Part shown: positions 40,169-49,299 of the stretch, one piece after another
How positions within the stretch are numbered: position 1 is the first letter of the stretch
Layout of the letters: each line of letters starts with the position of its first letter
Assembly: GCA_016180845.1 (NCBI GenBank)
Contig: JACPAK010000001.1
Span: 489,497-553,496 of the forward strand
Reading direction: 5' to 3'
From: Deltaproteobacteria bacterium
GTDB lineage: Bacteria; UBA10199; JACPAL01
DNA: 64,000 nucleotides
Program-made: the position numbers and the translations under genes
Notes under the pieces: generated by a model
Databases searched by the model: none
Told to the model about the DNA's origin: nothing
Seen by the model: the letters and a program-made list of their open reading frames with translations, nothing else

Positions 40169-41560
40169 ATGTCTCAGAATTTGAATTCGTCTTCAGCGAA
40201 AGTCTCAATCCCGGTATTCCCCGGTTTATTGAAAATGTTGGGCCCCGGTATTGTCTGGATGGCGTTTGCGCAAGGGTCCGGGGAACTGATCTGGTGGCCC
40301 TATCTCACGGCAAAATACGGTCTCTTCTTTCTCTTTTTGATCATTCCGGCAGCCCTCCTTCAATATCCGATTGCTTACGAGATTGGCCGTTACACCCTCT
40401 GTACTGGTGAAGGGATCTGGCAAGGATTCATCCGCCTCAGCAAGGGTTTCTCATTTCTTCTTTGGCTGCTCATGCTTGTCACCTTTTTCTGGTTCGGGGC
40501 CTATGCCTCGGCGGGCGGGACGGCATTGGCAGAGATCACCGGGTTTCCCAACGGTTGGAGCCAAAAGGGGCAATCCCTCTTTTGGGCCTACGTCTCGATG
40601 GCCGTTTTTCTCTTCCCACTCCTTTTGAGTCGACGCGTCTACCGATTCATTGAAGGTTTGATGTGGTTTGTGGCAATCTTTACGGTTGTTGGTCTCATCG
40701 TTGCCTCTCTACACCCTTCCGTCTTGGCGGTTGCCCCTGAATTTTTGCGAGGGTTGATCGGGCTCTCTGGCCCGATCGCTCGCCCGTGGGAATCTAAAGA
40801 TGCCGCGCTCTTGGTGACCGCCATTACCTTCATGGGGCTCGGGGGATTTTTTAATCTCTTTTACTCCTATTGGCTCAAGGAAAAAGGGATTGGCATGGCG
40901 CGGGTCCAGGATGCTGCAGGGGTTTCCCAGGTTATGGCTGATTCCTCAGAGAATCGGAGAGAACTTTTTCGCTGGCTTCGATTTCTACGGTTTGACGCGA
41001 GTGTCGGCATTGTCGGAAATTTATTCACGACTCTGATAGTTTGCCTCTTGGCCTACGCGGTGCTGTTTCCTCAAGGGGTTTATCCCGATAAGTGGGAGAT
41101 CGCCGTGGTTCAATCTCGTTTTTTTGAGTTTCAGTGGGGTGCCATCGGAAAGGTCCTTTTTCTCTTTGTCGCTGCCGCCTTTCTTGTCGATAGTTGGTTG
41201 ACCGCGATTGACGGACTCAGTCGGATCAATACCGATGTTGTTTCTCATCTTTTCCCAAGTGCTTCGAAAAAAACGCCTCGCTGGTGGTACCTTTTCTTTC
41301 TCCTGCTCTTTACGGTGATTACCGTCGTCACGATGCCCCTGGCCCAACCTGGCACCCTCATCTTGATGACAGGGATTTTGAATTTCACCGGGACCGTTCT
41401 CTACGCGATTCCGCTCTGGATCCTTAACTATCGCTGGTTGCCGAGGCAGAACCCCTCTTTTGTCCGACCGAGTTCTTGGGCCTCGACCTTTCTATGGATT
41501 TCTATTATTGCCTACTTTGTGTTGATGATCGCCTTTCTCTGGGTGAAGTTTTTAGGTTAG
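40169..41560 (+). CDS. Nramp-like transporter lacking the DPGN motif
   Basis: A 463-aa membrane protein with about 11-12 helices. The start MLGPGIVWMAFAQGSGELIW corresponds to the Nramp first helix, but the metal-binding DPGN of true Nramp proteins is replaced (the Asp and Asn are missing), and the helix 6 motif AxMPHN is TFMGLGGFFN. So it belongs to the Nramp-related group of uncertain substrate and is unlikely to carry Mn or Fe in the usual way. The ATG at 40169 is used because the region upstream overlaps the budA start; GAGGTC lies 5 nt before it. Divergent from budA. Confidence 0.7.
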   Translation: MSQNLNSSSAKVSIPVFPGLLKMLGPGIVWMAFAQGSGELIWWPYLTAKYGLFFLFLIIPAALLQYPIAYEIGRYTLCTGEGIWQGFIRLSKGFSFLLWLLMLVTFFWFGAYASAGGTALAEITGFPNGWSQKGQSLFWAYVSMAVFLFPLLLSRRVYRFIEGLMWFVAIFTVVGLIVASLHPSVLAVAPEFLRGLIGLSGPIARPWESKDAALLVTAITFMGLGGFFNLFYSYWLKEKGIGMARVQDAAGVSQVMADSSENRRELFRWLRFLRFDASVGIVGNLFTTLIVCLLAYAVLFPQGVYPDKWEIAVVQSRFFEFQWGAIGKVLFLFVAAAFLVDSWLTAIDGLSRINTDVVSHLFPSASKKTPRWWYLFFLLLFTVITVVTMPLAQPGTLILMTGILNFTGTVLYAIPLWILNYRWLPRQNPSFVRPSSWASTFLWISIIAYFVLMIAFLWVKFLG

Positions 41561-41594
41561 AGATGGCCGGGGCGCCCCTTTAAATTTTTCTAAG

Positions 41595-42284
41595 ATGTCA
41601 CCGAGAACCAGCACAAAATATTTCCGGCACACGATAGCTCAAGAATACGACGGTCATGTGAAGAGCATGATTCACCATTATGAAGAGATGCAATCGGCGA
41701 TTTTGGATCCGATCTTTCATTCGCCGAGGAGAAAGTTGAAATTTCTTGATCTGGGGATGGGGACTGGCAACTTGAGCAAGCTTATTTTGGAAAGGTATTC
41801 CAATTCACAAGTCACAGGGATCGAGGTCTCATCGGATATGATGGATATCGCCAGGCGGAAATTAAGGAAATTTGGCAAAAGAATCCAATGTGTTCATAGC
41901 GACTTCACACAGATGGCGTTTCCGGATTGTCGTTACGATGTGATTGCCTCCTGCATGTCTCTCCATCATATTGAGTCGCCCGCTGCTAAACAGAGATACT
42001 ATCGCCAGTTGTATCATTCATTGAGGAAGGGCGGCATTCTTACATTTGGTGAACCGATAAAGGGTGAGAGCCGGTTTTTGGATCGATACTATTGGGGTCG
42101 GATGGTCTTGTTTATAAAACAAAACTACAGGCACCCTCAATGGATCCTCAAGCATGAACGAGAGGAAGATTTTCCGGAGAAGATTGCTGATCATATGCGA
42201 TGGCTTACCAAAACCGGATTTAGAGATTCTCATGTTGTCTGGCGACGGTGGAACTACGCCGTCATAGCGGCGTACAAAAAATGA
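41595..42284 (+). CDS. class I SAM-dependent methyltransferase
   Basis: A 229-aa methyltransferase. Motif I is KFLDLGMGTGNLSKLILE at about 49-66, the acidic end of strand 2 is TGIEVSSDMMDIARRKL, and motif IV lies in YDVIASCMSLHHIESP near 114-129. There is no domain for substrate choice and no target can be named. It begins 34 nt after the Nramp-like gene. A basic, Tyr-rich C-terminus (LDRYYWGRMVLFIKQNYRHP) may bind the acceptor. It looks complete. Confidence 0.88.
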   Translation: MSPRTSTKYFRHTIAQEYDGHVKSMIHHYEEMQSAILDPIFHSPRRKLKFLDLGMGTGNLSKLILERYSNSQVTGIEVSSDMMDIARRKLRKFGKRIQCVHSDFTQMAFPDCRYDVIASCMSLHHIESPAAKQRYYRQLYHSLRKGGILTFGEPIKGESRFLDRYYWGRMVLFIKQNYRHPQWILKHEREEDFPEKIADHMRWLTKTGFRDSHVVWRRWNYAVIAAYKK

Positions 42285-42373
42285 CTCACTAAGAAAATTA
42301 ATCTTAAAAGAACTGATTAAGATAACTTTCTTTGCTAATGAAGTGTTCTGAAAATGGTTATTTTGGTATAATA

Positions 42374-42420
42374 TATGGTATGTTTTTTGGTTAATTATTG
42401 ATTTATGGTATATTTTTTAG
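42374..42420. repeat. two 17-bp AT-rich direct repeats before fic
   Basis: TATGGTATGTTTTTTGG at 42374-42390 and TATGGTATATTTTTTAG at 42404-42420, 30 bp apart, follow a TATAAT box at 42367-42372. Together they form the promoter region of the fic gene and may be a binding site for a regulator. Confidence 0.4.
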
Positions 42421-42433
42421 TATATTTTATGGA

Positions 42434-43492
42434 ATGAAGAGACTTATTCAGACCCCTTTAAATCCTGAGGTCTTAAGATACCTCCAGGAGATCGCTACCT
42501 TTAATGAACGTTGGAAGGTGGTGAACACATCCCCGGATTTTTATTCGGACCTTAAAAAAACGACGATCATTACTTCCGCCGGAGCTTCAACACGAATCGA
42601 AGGGGCCCATCTCTCCGATAAGGAGATCCTTAAACGTCTCGATGGAATAAGAATTCAGAAAATTCAGGATAGAGACGAGGCTGAAGTTGCCGGATATATC
42701 GACTCGATGAAATATATTTTCGATCAATTCAGGGAACTTGCCATCTCGGAACACACCATTCGATCCCTTCATCAGATGATGTGCCAGTATCTCTCCCATG
42801 ACATTCTTCCGCCCAATCAACGGGGTGTCTATAAAAACATTACAAATGCCGTTATTCGAGTCGATCCTTCAACCGGAAGTCGGGAAACCATGTTTGAAAC
42901 AACCCCTCCCGGTCCTCAAACGGAGACCGCGATGAGAGAGTTGGTGGAGGACTACACTCATTTTATAGAAGACCCAAATTTTTCAGATCTGGAGGTCATC
43001 GCAGCATTTATTGTCAAATTTTTGGCGATCCATCCTTTCCGGGATGGAAACGGCCGGATCTCCAGACTACTGACCACTCTTTGTCTTCTCCAACAGGGGT
43101 ATGAGTTTAGTATGTTCGCCTCCCATGAAAAGATTATTGAAGAGAACAAGGATCAATATTACGTTGCCCTGCGTCAAACCCAAGCGACATTCAAGGACTC
43201 GCCCGACCTGAATCCATGGTTTCTTTTTTTTCTGAAGGTCTTGGAGAAACAAACGGATTTTCTCGAAGGTAAATTAATGCCTAAAAAGCTGGGGAGAATG
43301 ACCGCCTTGGAGGATAAGGTATTGAAGTTAATTCAGGCACATCAGCCTGTCTCTATCGGATTTTTGGAGCGCGAATCAAAGATCAAGAGGGTAACTCTAA
43401 AAAACATCCTCAGTCGCCTCAAACAACAGGGCGTTATTGAGATGTCAGGTGAGAGGAAGGGGAGTTCCTACAAATTAGCCACCTCGTTATAA
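42434..43492 (+). CDS. Fic family AMPylation enzyme
   Basis: A 352-aa Fic protein. The active-site motif HPFRDGNGRISR is complete at residues 200-211. An inhibitory (S/T)xxxEG motif, STRIEG at 52-57, lies N-terminal to it, so it is a class II Fic that controls itself by its own helix. The C-terminus (MTALEDKVLKLIQAHQPV, IGFLERESKIKRVTLKNILS) forms a winged helix. Fic enzymes add AMP from ATP to target proteins; the target is unknown. Start at MKRLIQTPLNPEV; no strong ribosome site. The promoter region has AT-rich repeats, and the gene looks laterally acquired. Confidence 0.9.
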   Translation: MKRLIQTPLNPEVLRYLQEIATFNERWKVVNTSPDFYSDLKKTTIITSAGASTRIEGAHLSDKEILKRLDGIRIQKIQDRDEAEVAGYIDSMKYIFDQFRELAISEHTIRSLHQMMCQYLSHDILPPNQRGVYKNITNAVIRVDPSTGSRETMFETTPPGPQTETAMRELVEDYTHFIEDPNFSDLEVIAAFIVKFLAIHPFRDGNGRISRLLTTLCLLQQGYEFSMFASHEKIIEENKDQYYVALRQTQATFKDSPDLNPWFLFFLKVLEKQTDFLEGKLMPKKLGRMTALEDKVLKLIQAHQPVSIGFLERESKIKRVTLKNILSRLKQQGVIEMSGERKGSSYKLATSL

Positions 43493-43592
43493 TCCTCAAG
43501 CATGAAAGAGAAGAAGTGCCCTTACCCGCCGTTGGCCGGATAATTTGAGAGGTTGAGGAGGATGACAGGACTCTTGATTTCTTGAGGGGGCG

Positions 43593-45314
43593 ATGCTTAA
43601 GAGAATAAACATGTTCCTCAACAAATATAGTTCTCGCATCACGCAAGATCGCGAACAGCCCGCCTCACAGGCGATGCTGTATGGGATCGGACTCACGAAG
43701 GAAGATCTCACGAAGCCTTTTGTCGGGATTGCGAGCACCTGGTACGAGGGGAACACCTGCAACATGCACCTCCTCGATCTGGCGCAACTGGCAAAGAAGG
43801 GGTGTCAGGAGGCCGGTCTCGTCGGATTGATCTTTGGGGCGATCGGGGTCAGCGACGGAATCTCGATGGGGACCGACGGGATGAATTACTCGCTGCAGTC
43901 CCGCGAGATCATCGCCGATTCGATCGAGACGGTCATGGCGGCGCATTGGTATGATGCCAACATCTCCGTAGTCGGTTGTGACAAGAATATGCCTGGCTCA
44001 GTGATCGCAATGGGACGGCTGAATCGTCCCAGCATCATGGTCTACGGCGGGACGATCCGTCCCGGTCATTGGCAGGGGAAGACACTGGATATCGTCTCTT
44101 CCTTTGAGGGATTGGGCCAGTTTCTGGCGGGCAAGATTCAGGAAGCTGAGCTGGATTGTATTTTGCAAAATTCCTGTCCGGGGGCCGGTGCCTGTGGCGG
44201 GATGTACACAGCGAACACGATGGCCTCCGCGATCGAGGCGCTCGGGATGAGTCTGCCTTACAGTTCCTCTTATCCGGCGGTCAGTGAGGAAAAAAGATCA
44301 GAGTGTTTGAAGGTTGGATCAGCGATCCGGAATCTCTTGGAAAAAGAGATGACTCCGAAAAAGATCATGACAAAGAGGGCGTTTGAAAATGCGATGACGA
44401 TCGTGATGGCGCTCGGGGGGTCGACCAATGCGGTCCTCCACCTGATCGCAATGGCGAAGTCAGTCGGTGTGAAATTGATACTCGATGATTTTCAGCGGAT
44501 CAGTGATCGAACCCCTTTTCTTGCCGATCTAAAGCCGTCCGGAAAATATGTGATGGAGGACCTTTGCGAGGCAGGAGGTGTTCCTGCTGTCATGAAGCTC
44601 TTGCTCAAAGAAGGCTACCTTCATGGGGAATGTCTGACGGTGACCGGCAAGACCTTGGCAGAGAATCTCGAACCTCTCCCCGGTCTGAAAGAGGGGCAAA
44701 AAACTATCTTTCCGTTAACGAATCCGATCAAAAAATCTGGTCACATCCAGATCCTCTATGGAAATCTTGCGCCAAAAGGGGCGGTCGCGAAGATTACCGG
44801 AAAAGAAGGGACCTCATTTACAGGGAAGGCGAAGGTCTTCAACAGTGAAGAGGCGGCGATCAAGGCGCTCGAAAAAAAGAGGATCAAAAAGGGGGATGTT
44901 ATTGTGATCCGATACGAAGGTCCGAAGGGGGGTCCCGGGATGAGTGAGATGCTCAAGGTGACGGCGGTTGTGATGGGGGCCGGGCTCGGGAAGGATGTTG
45001 CGTTGATCACCGACGGCCGATTTTCGGGCGGGACGCATGGGTTTGTGGTCGGTCATATCACACCCGAGGCCCAGGAAGGTGGGGCGATCGCGCTGATTGA
45101 AAATGGGGATGAAATCACGATCGATGCGGTAAAAAGAAAATTGACCCTGAATCTCCCTGCAAAAGAGATCAAGATGCGGCTCAAAAAATGGAAGGCCCCA
45201 CCCCTCAAGGCGACGCAAGGGACCCTTTACAAGTACATCCGGAATGTTTCCTCCGCCTCCGAAGGGGCCGTGACGGACGGACCCTCAGGGGGGAGGATTC
45301 AACATTATGTTTGA
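43593..45314 (+). CDS. ilvD: dihydroxy-acid dehydratase
   Basis: A 573-aa dehydratase of the valine/isoleucine pathway. The Fe-S ligands are visible in [10 protein letters not shown] (about 127) and [20 protein letters not shown] (about 190), and [20 protein letters not shown] lies near 475. The length matches bacterial IlvD. GAGGGGG (43584-43590) lies very close to the ATG at 43593, so the second ATG at 43611 ([11 protein letters not shown]) may be the real start. A palindrome begins 2 nt before its stop codon. No other ilv gene is nearby. Confidence 0.92.
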   Translation: MLKRINMFLNKYSSRITQDREQPASQAMLYGIGLTKEDLTKPFVGIASTWYEGNTCNMHLLDLAQLAKKGCQEAGLVGLIFGAIGVSDGISMGTDGMNYSLQSREIIADSIETVMAAHWYDANISVVGCDKNMPGSVIAMGRLNRPSIMVYGGTIRPGHWQGKTLDIVSSFEGLGQFLAGKIQEAELDCILQNSCPGAGACGGMYTANTMASAIEALGMSLPYSSSYPAVSEEKRSECLKVGSAIRNLLEKEMTPKKIMTKRAFENAMTIVMALGGSTNAVLHLIAMAKSVGVKLILDDFQRISDRTPFLADLKPSGKYVMEDLCEAGGVPAVMKLLLKEGYLHGECLTVTGKTLAENLEPLPGLKEGQKTIFPLTNPIKKSGHIQILYGNLAPKGAVAKITGKEGTSFTGKAKVFNSEEAAIKALEKKRIKKGDVIVIRYEGPKGGPGMSEMLKVTAVVMGAGLGKDVALITDGRFSGGTHGFVVGHITPEAQEGGAIALIENGDEITIDAVKRKLTLNLPAKEIKMRLKKWKAPPLKATQGTLYKYIRNVSSASEGAVTDGPSGGRIQHYV

Positions 45315-45321
45315 CAAACAT
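45307..45321. promoter_or_regulatory. ATGTTT-GAC-AAACAT palindrome
   Basis: A perfect 6-bp inverted repeat spaced by GAC, overlapping the stop of ilvD and a TTGACA box (-35-like, 45311-45316). A second TTGACA lies at 45331-45336. It is placed to control the following ATPase gene, 32 nt upstream of its start. Putative. Confidence 0.4.
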
Positions 45322-45352
45322 CATGTTTATTTGACAGCATCTTGTCCAAACC

Positions 45353-46636
45353 GTGTTTTGGAATCGCAAACAGGAACTTCTTCAAATCAGAAAACAGAGG
45401 GGGAAGCCCTCGCTTGGTTATGTGACTGGTCGGCGTCGCGTGGGAAAAACCGCTCTTCTGGTCAAGGCATGTGAAGAGTATAACGGGCTGTATCATCAGG
45501 CGGTTGAGGGAGCGCCGTCGCAGCAGCTCCTTCATCTCTCAGAGGAGATAGGACAAAAGCTCCCTCTTTTTCGAGAAATTATTCCAAAAAACTGGAATGA
45601 ATTTTTTTCCCTTCTTTCCAGAGAAAAACTTCCTCCCTTGATCGTTTTTGACGAGTTTCCATATTGGGTTCAAGGGGACGACACGTTACCGAGCCTTCTC
45701 CAGAAGTGGGTTGACCATGAGCTCCCCAAGAAGAAAACCTGCCTCTTTATTTCCGGATCATCCCAATCAATGTTTTTTTCGCAGTTTTTACGTCACGAGG
45801 TCCCACTTTATGGTCGTGTCCAAATCCATCTACCTCTCGAGCCGATGGGTTATTCCTGGTTTTGCAAGGCGCTGAGGCATCGTGTGGGAGATCCAGGCTC
45901 CTTTCTACGTTTTTCCCTTGTTGGTGGCATCCCGCATTACTGGAAATTGATGTCAGAGGGAGATCCGATCAAACAGGCGGATTCTCTTTATTTTGCTCCA
46001 GGCGCCCTTCTCTCGGATGAGCCGAGCCAGATGTTGCGGGATGAAGGGATTAACGGGTCTGTTCCAAAAGCAATTTTGGATCTTGTGGGACGCGGGGTCT
46101 CAAAACCGAGCGAGTTAGCCTCTCGTCTGGGAATCCCGCAAGGAAACCTCTCACGTCCATTAGCCCTTCTTTTAGAGCTCTCTTTCCTTAAAAGAGAACT
46201 CCCCTTCGGAGAGTCTCTTCGAACGACCAAAAAGCTTCTTTACCGGATCGAAGATCCTGTTCTTTCATTTTACTATGGTATCTTTCTGCCCTTCCGGAGC
46301 CGGTGGCCTATGATGAAAAGGGAAGAGAAGATGGGCTTGTTGAAACAGCATGCCGCCCGGCAATGGGAGATTTTTTGCAGGCGTTGCTATCCGGGATCGG
46401 GTCGCTATTGGGAAAAAGGAGCAGAAATTGACCTTGTTGCCCCTCAAGTTCAGAACAGTTATCTGATTGCAGAGTGCAAGTGGACAGCGCTGAAGTTCCA
46501 AATGGAGAAGAAACTTCTCCGTGAGTTAGAGGAGAAATTTCGTCGGTCTTCCTTGGCCGAAAAAATGACAGGAAAGAAGATCATCTTCCGTGTTTTTTCG
46601 CAGAAAGACTTGGCATTTTTGGCGTCAAACCGGTAA
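45353..46636 (+). CDS. DUF234-type AAA ATPase
   Basis: A 427-aa protein of the ATPase/DUF234 family often seen in archaea. The Walker A is YVTGRRRVGKTALLVKACEE at about 23-42 and Walker B LPPLIVFDEFPYWVQGD near 93-109. The C-terminal half has a winged helix (PSELASRLGIPQGNLSRPLA) and a restriction-like end (EKGAEIDLVAPQVQNSYLIA, then AECKW) with the D-ExK pattern. It starts with a GTG at 45353; MFWNRKQELLQIRKQ is the usual start. Function of the family is unknown. It follows ilvD by 38 nt and is its own unit. Confidence 0.85.
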   Translation: MFWNRKQELLQIRKQRGKPSLGYVTGRRRVGKTALLVKACEEYNGLYHQAVEGAPSQQLLHLSEEIGQKLPLFREIIPKNWNEFFSLLSREKLPPLIVFDEFPYWVQGDDTLPSLLQKWVDHELPKKKTCLFISGSSQSMFFSQFLRHEVPLYGRVQIHLPLEPMGYSWFCKALRHRVGDPGSFLRFSLVGGIPHYWKLMSEGDPIKQADSLYFAPGALLSDEPSQMLRDEGINGSVPKAILDLVGRGVSKPSELASRLGIPQGNLSRPLALLLELSFLKRELPFGESLRTTKKLLYRIEDPVLSFYYGIFLPFRSRWPMMKREEKMGLLKQHAARQWEIFCRRCYPGSGRYWEKGAEIDLVAPQVQNSYLIAECKWTALKFQMEKKLLRELEEKFRRSSLAEKMTGKKIIFRVFSQKDLAFLASNR

Positions 46637-46670
46637 GAATTTCAAACGACCCAATTTGGTCCAAATCCTC

Positions 46671-46696
46671 TCAAAATGATAATTTTATCGTTTTGA
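46671..46696. promoter_or_regulatory. 26-bp palindrome upstream of sigma-54-like promoters
   Basis: Twelve-base arms (46671-46682 and 46685-46696) around a TT centre, one G-T pair only. It lies about 130 nt upstream of the inferred start of the cysteine-rich operon and could serve as an enhancer site for a sigma-54 activator. It could equally be a terminator of the ATPase gene, as it ends 60 nt after that gene. Confidence 0.35.
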
Positions 46697-46700
46697 TAAT

Positions 46701-46715
46701 TGGCACGACCCTTGG
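46701..46715 (+). promoter_or_regulatory. weak sigma-54-like site
   Basis: TGGCACG, four bases, TTGG. The -24 part is perfect, but the -12 part has G for C. It lies 73 bp upstream of the better site at 46774-46788. Confidence 0.25.
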
Positions 46716-46773
46716 TGTTTCTTGAAGTAGCTTATTTTATTAGGAAATTTTAAAATCTCCTTGCTCTTTGGTT

Positions 46774-46788
46774 TGGCACGGGGATTGC
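46774..46788 (+). promoter_or_regulatory. sigma-54 promoter of the cysteine-rich operon
   Basis: TGGCACG (46774-46780), GGGA, TTGC (46785-46788) followed by T is an exact match to the sigma-54 consensus. The start would lie near 46800, leaving a leader of about 16 nt with the GGAGG site (46804-46808) before the ATG at 46816. That geometry supports a real promoter. An activator protein is needed; none is in the window. Confidence 0.65.
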
Positions 46789-46815
46789 TCAGATAACATA
46801 CTTGGGAGGATAGTT

Positions 46816-49299
46816 ATGCTAGAGGGTTGCTCACTGAAGATAATCCTGATCACATCATTTCTTGTCTTTGGCCAGATGATGCTAAACGGTGAGGCACAGG
46901 CGGCGCCAGATCCAAGACTGAGCGGTGGCAGTGGATCTCCCGCGTCTGTTTTTGTGGGTGCGGGTATAGACTCCGGTGTCTTTGTCCAAAACACCGGTGA
47001 TGCAGAGACGACCGGTCTTACCCTCCAATTTAACTATTCATTGAATGTCAATTCTCCCACGACGAGCGCATCAGGTGTTATCTGTTCTAACTCATCGCCA
47101 AACCAGGTGACCTGCACCATGAGTGGCTCGATGTTGGCTGGAGGGAGCAGATTTGTCACGATAAGGGTTGTGACTGCGCAGAGGGGAAGTCTTGGTTGTA
47201 ATGTTGTTCTTAACACCACGGGGGAGGACTCAGATCCGACAAACAATACCCGAACCATTCCGGATTTAGAGGTCCGTGAATGGGGTCTTGAAACCGTCTT
47301 TGGTCTGGATCCGCTTGAAGAGGGGGACCCCAATGCCGCCATCGGGGAGTTTGCTCAGATCGCCCTCGGCCTGAACGAACTTCCGCTCGTCTCCTCCTAT
47401 CTGGATGTCGAGAGGAATCTGATTTTTTTCAGGCGAGACGGTTCTGGTTGGGATAATGAAATGGTCATCCAGACTAATAACGTTGGCCGGAACAGCCGGT
47501 TTGCCGCTTCCACGACGGCGGCGGGCGAAAGTCGTTTCCATTTCATTTTTACGCGCATGACGAGTGAAGGCGAGAATCCATTGCGATATGTCCAGACTGA
47601 TCTCAACGGTCAGCCGTCAGTGACCTACGATCTTCCCCAGGCTCAAAATAATAACTTCAGGGATCTGGTGTTGGACGCGTCCGGATCCCCGAACATCAGT
47701 TATCCGAGAGGAGGCGCGGCAGGTATTGACTGTTTTGACACCAGTGCCGCAGCGACAACCTCGGTGACGACAGCAAACCTGCTGATCCACTCGTGGTACA
47801 ACGGCACCGCCTGGAGATGCGCGCGTGTCACGACCGGCCCTATTTCCGGACCCAACGCCTTAGCGATTGCCAGTGATGGGAGGGGTCATTCGGCCTATAT
47901 TTTCGAGAACTCTGAAGGTGACACCGCCCTTGGCTACCGTCGCTCAGCAGCTCCAACAGCAGAAGGTGTGATCCTCTGGCGAGCAGGAGCAGGAAGCTTT
48001 TCTAGGAATCGCGTTTTAGGAGGTGATCCAGCCCCAACAGCTGTTCAGCTTTCAATTGCGACAGATGGCTCAAATCGAGCCCACATCTGTCTCTATGATC
48101 CAGTCGGGAAGCAACTCCTTTATTTTCTCCCTGCAGTGGCCGATGGTGCACTTCCAGCGGGAGCGACAGTGGATGGCACCGCCTCATCGACAGACGCAAC
48201 AGATGTCGGTCAATTCTGTGATATTACCGTACGTGGCGATCTGATTCATATCAGCTATTACGATGCCGAGAATAAGGCCCTGAAATATGCCTGGAAAACC
48301 CTTTCAGGACTGGCTTGGAGCAAAACGATTGTTGATGACGCTGTAGACCCCGCCGATGTCGGTCAATACCCATCGATTGCGGTTGATTCGAAGGGGTTTG
48401 TCCATATCGGCTATTATGACGCCACCAATCAAGATCTGAAATATGCGGTTACCGCAGGGTGTGGCAGCTGGAGGGTCGACTCGGCTGAAACCTGTGACGA
48501 TGGCAATACCACCACCGGGGATGGGTGTAGCGCCACTTGCCAGACAGAAGCAGGAGGTGGCGGCGGTGTGTGCAACAACAACGGCACCTGCGATGCTGGT
48601 GAAACAAATGCGACGTGCCCAGCCGATTGTCCTCTGTCTGCCGTTTGTCCGAACGGGGTTTGTGAGAGTGGTGAGAACAATGCGAACTGTGCGGCCGATT
48701 GTCCGACCTCGTGCGGGAATGGGGCCTGCGATCCCGGTGAAACGAATGCGACGTGCCCAGCCGATTGTCCTCTGCTTGCCGTTTGCCCTAATGGGGTTTG
48801 TGAGACGGGTGAGGACAGTACAAGTTGTGTCGCTGACTGCCCGACCTCTTGCGGGAATGGCGCCTGCGATAATAGTGAGACCAATGCGACTTGCGCCCGA
48901 GACTGCCCACCGCCAGTTTGTGACAATGATGGAACCTGTGAGGCTGGGGAAAACAACCAGAATTGTGCCCAGGATTGCCCGGCCGGCCCTGTTTGTGGCA
49001 ACAATCAGAAAGAGGGGGACGAGCAGTGCGACGACGGGAATATGAATTCAGGGGATGGTTGCAGCGCGACCTGTCGGACGGAGGGGGGAGGAGGTCCCGT
49101 TTGTGGGAATGGCAGCAAAGAGAGTGGTGAAGAGTGTGATGATGGTAACACGACGGCAGGAGATGGTTGCAGCGCAGCCTGTAGGAACGAGACGCTCCCA
49201 CCGCCACCGACACCATCGCCGATTGTGTCGCCTCCAGGGACCGGAAAACCGGCACGAGGGGGATGTTCGCTCACTCATGATGGGAGGATAAATCGATGA
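46816..49299 (+). CDS. secreted cysteine-rich repeat protein A
   Basis: An 827-aa exported protein. The signal peptide ([20 protein letters not shown] then AQAAPD) leads to a CARDB/DUF11-like beta domain ([20 protein letters not shown]) and a central part made of repeats such as [20 protein letters not shown], suggesting beta-propeller blades. The last third is Cys-rich: repeats of [20 protein letters not shown] type and myxo-type repeats ([19 protein letters not shown]). A Pro-rich spacer ends in [14 protein letters not shown]. The ATG at 46816 has GGAGG upstream; a longer start would overlap the promoter. Its stop overlaps gene B (ATGA). Confidence 0.82.
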   Translation: MLEGCSLKIILITSFLVFGQMMLNGEAQAAPDPRLSGGSGSPASVFVGAGIDSGVFVQNTGDAETTGLTLQFNYSLNVNSPTTSASGVICSNSSPNQVTCTMSGSMLAGGSRFVTIRVVTAQRGSLGCNVVLNTTGEDSDPTNNTRTIPDLEVREWGLETVFGLDPLEEGDPNAAIGEFAQIALGLNELPLVSSYLDVERNLIFFRRDGSGWDNEMVIQTNNVGRNSRFAASTTAAGESRFHFIFTRMTSEGENPLRYVQTDLNGQPSVTYDLPQAQNNNFRDLVLDASGSPNISYPRGGAAGIDCFDTSAAATTSVTTANLLIHSWYNGTAWRCARVTTGPISGPNALAIASDGRGHSAYIFENSEGDTALGYRRSAAPTAEGVILWRAGAGSFSRNRVLGGDPAPTAVQLSIATDGSNRAHICLYDPVGKQLLYFLPAVADGALPAGATVDGTASSTDATDVGQFCDITVRGDLIHISYYDAENKALKYAWKTLSGLAWSKTIVDDAVDPADVGQYPSIAVDSKGFVHIGYYDATNQDLKYAVTAGCGSWRVDSAETCDDGNTTTGDGCSATCQTEAGGGGGVCNNNGTCDAGETNATCPADCPLSAVCPNGVCESGENNANCAADCPTSCGNGACDPGETNATCPADCPLLAVCPNGVCETGEDSTSCVADCPTSCGNGACDNSETNATCARDCPPPVCDNDGTCEAGENNQNCAQDCPAGPVCGNNQKEGDEQCDDGNMNSGDGCSATCRTEGGGGPVCGNGSKESGEECDDGNTTAGDGCSAACRNETLPPPPTPSPIVSPPGTGKPARGGCSLTHDGRINR

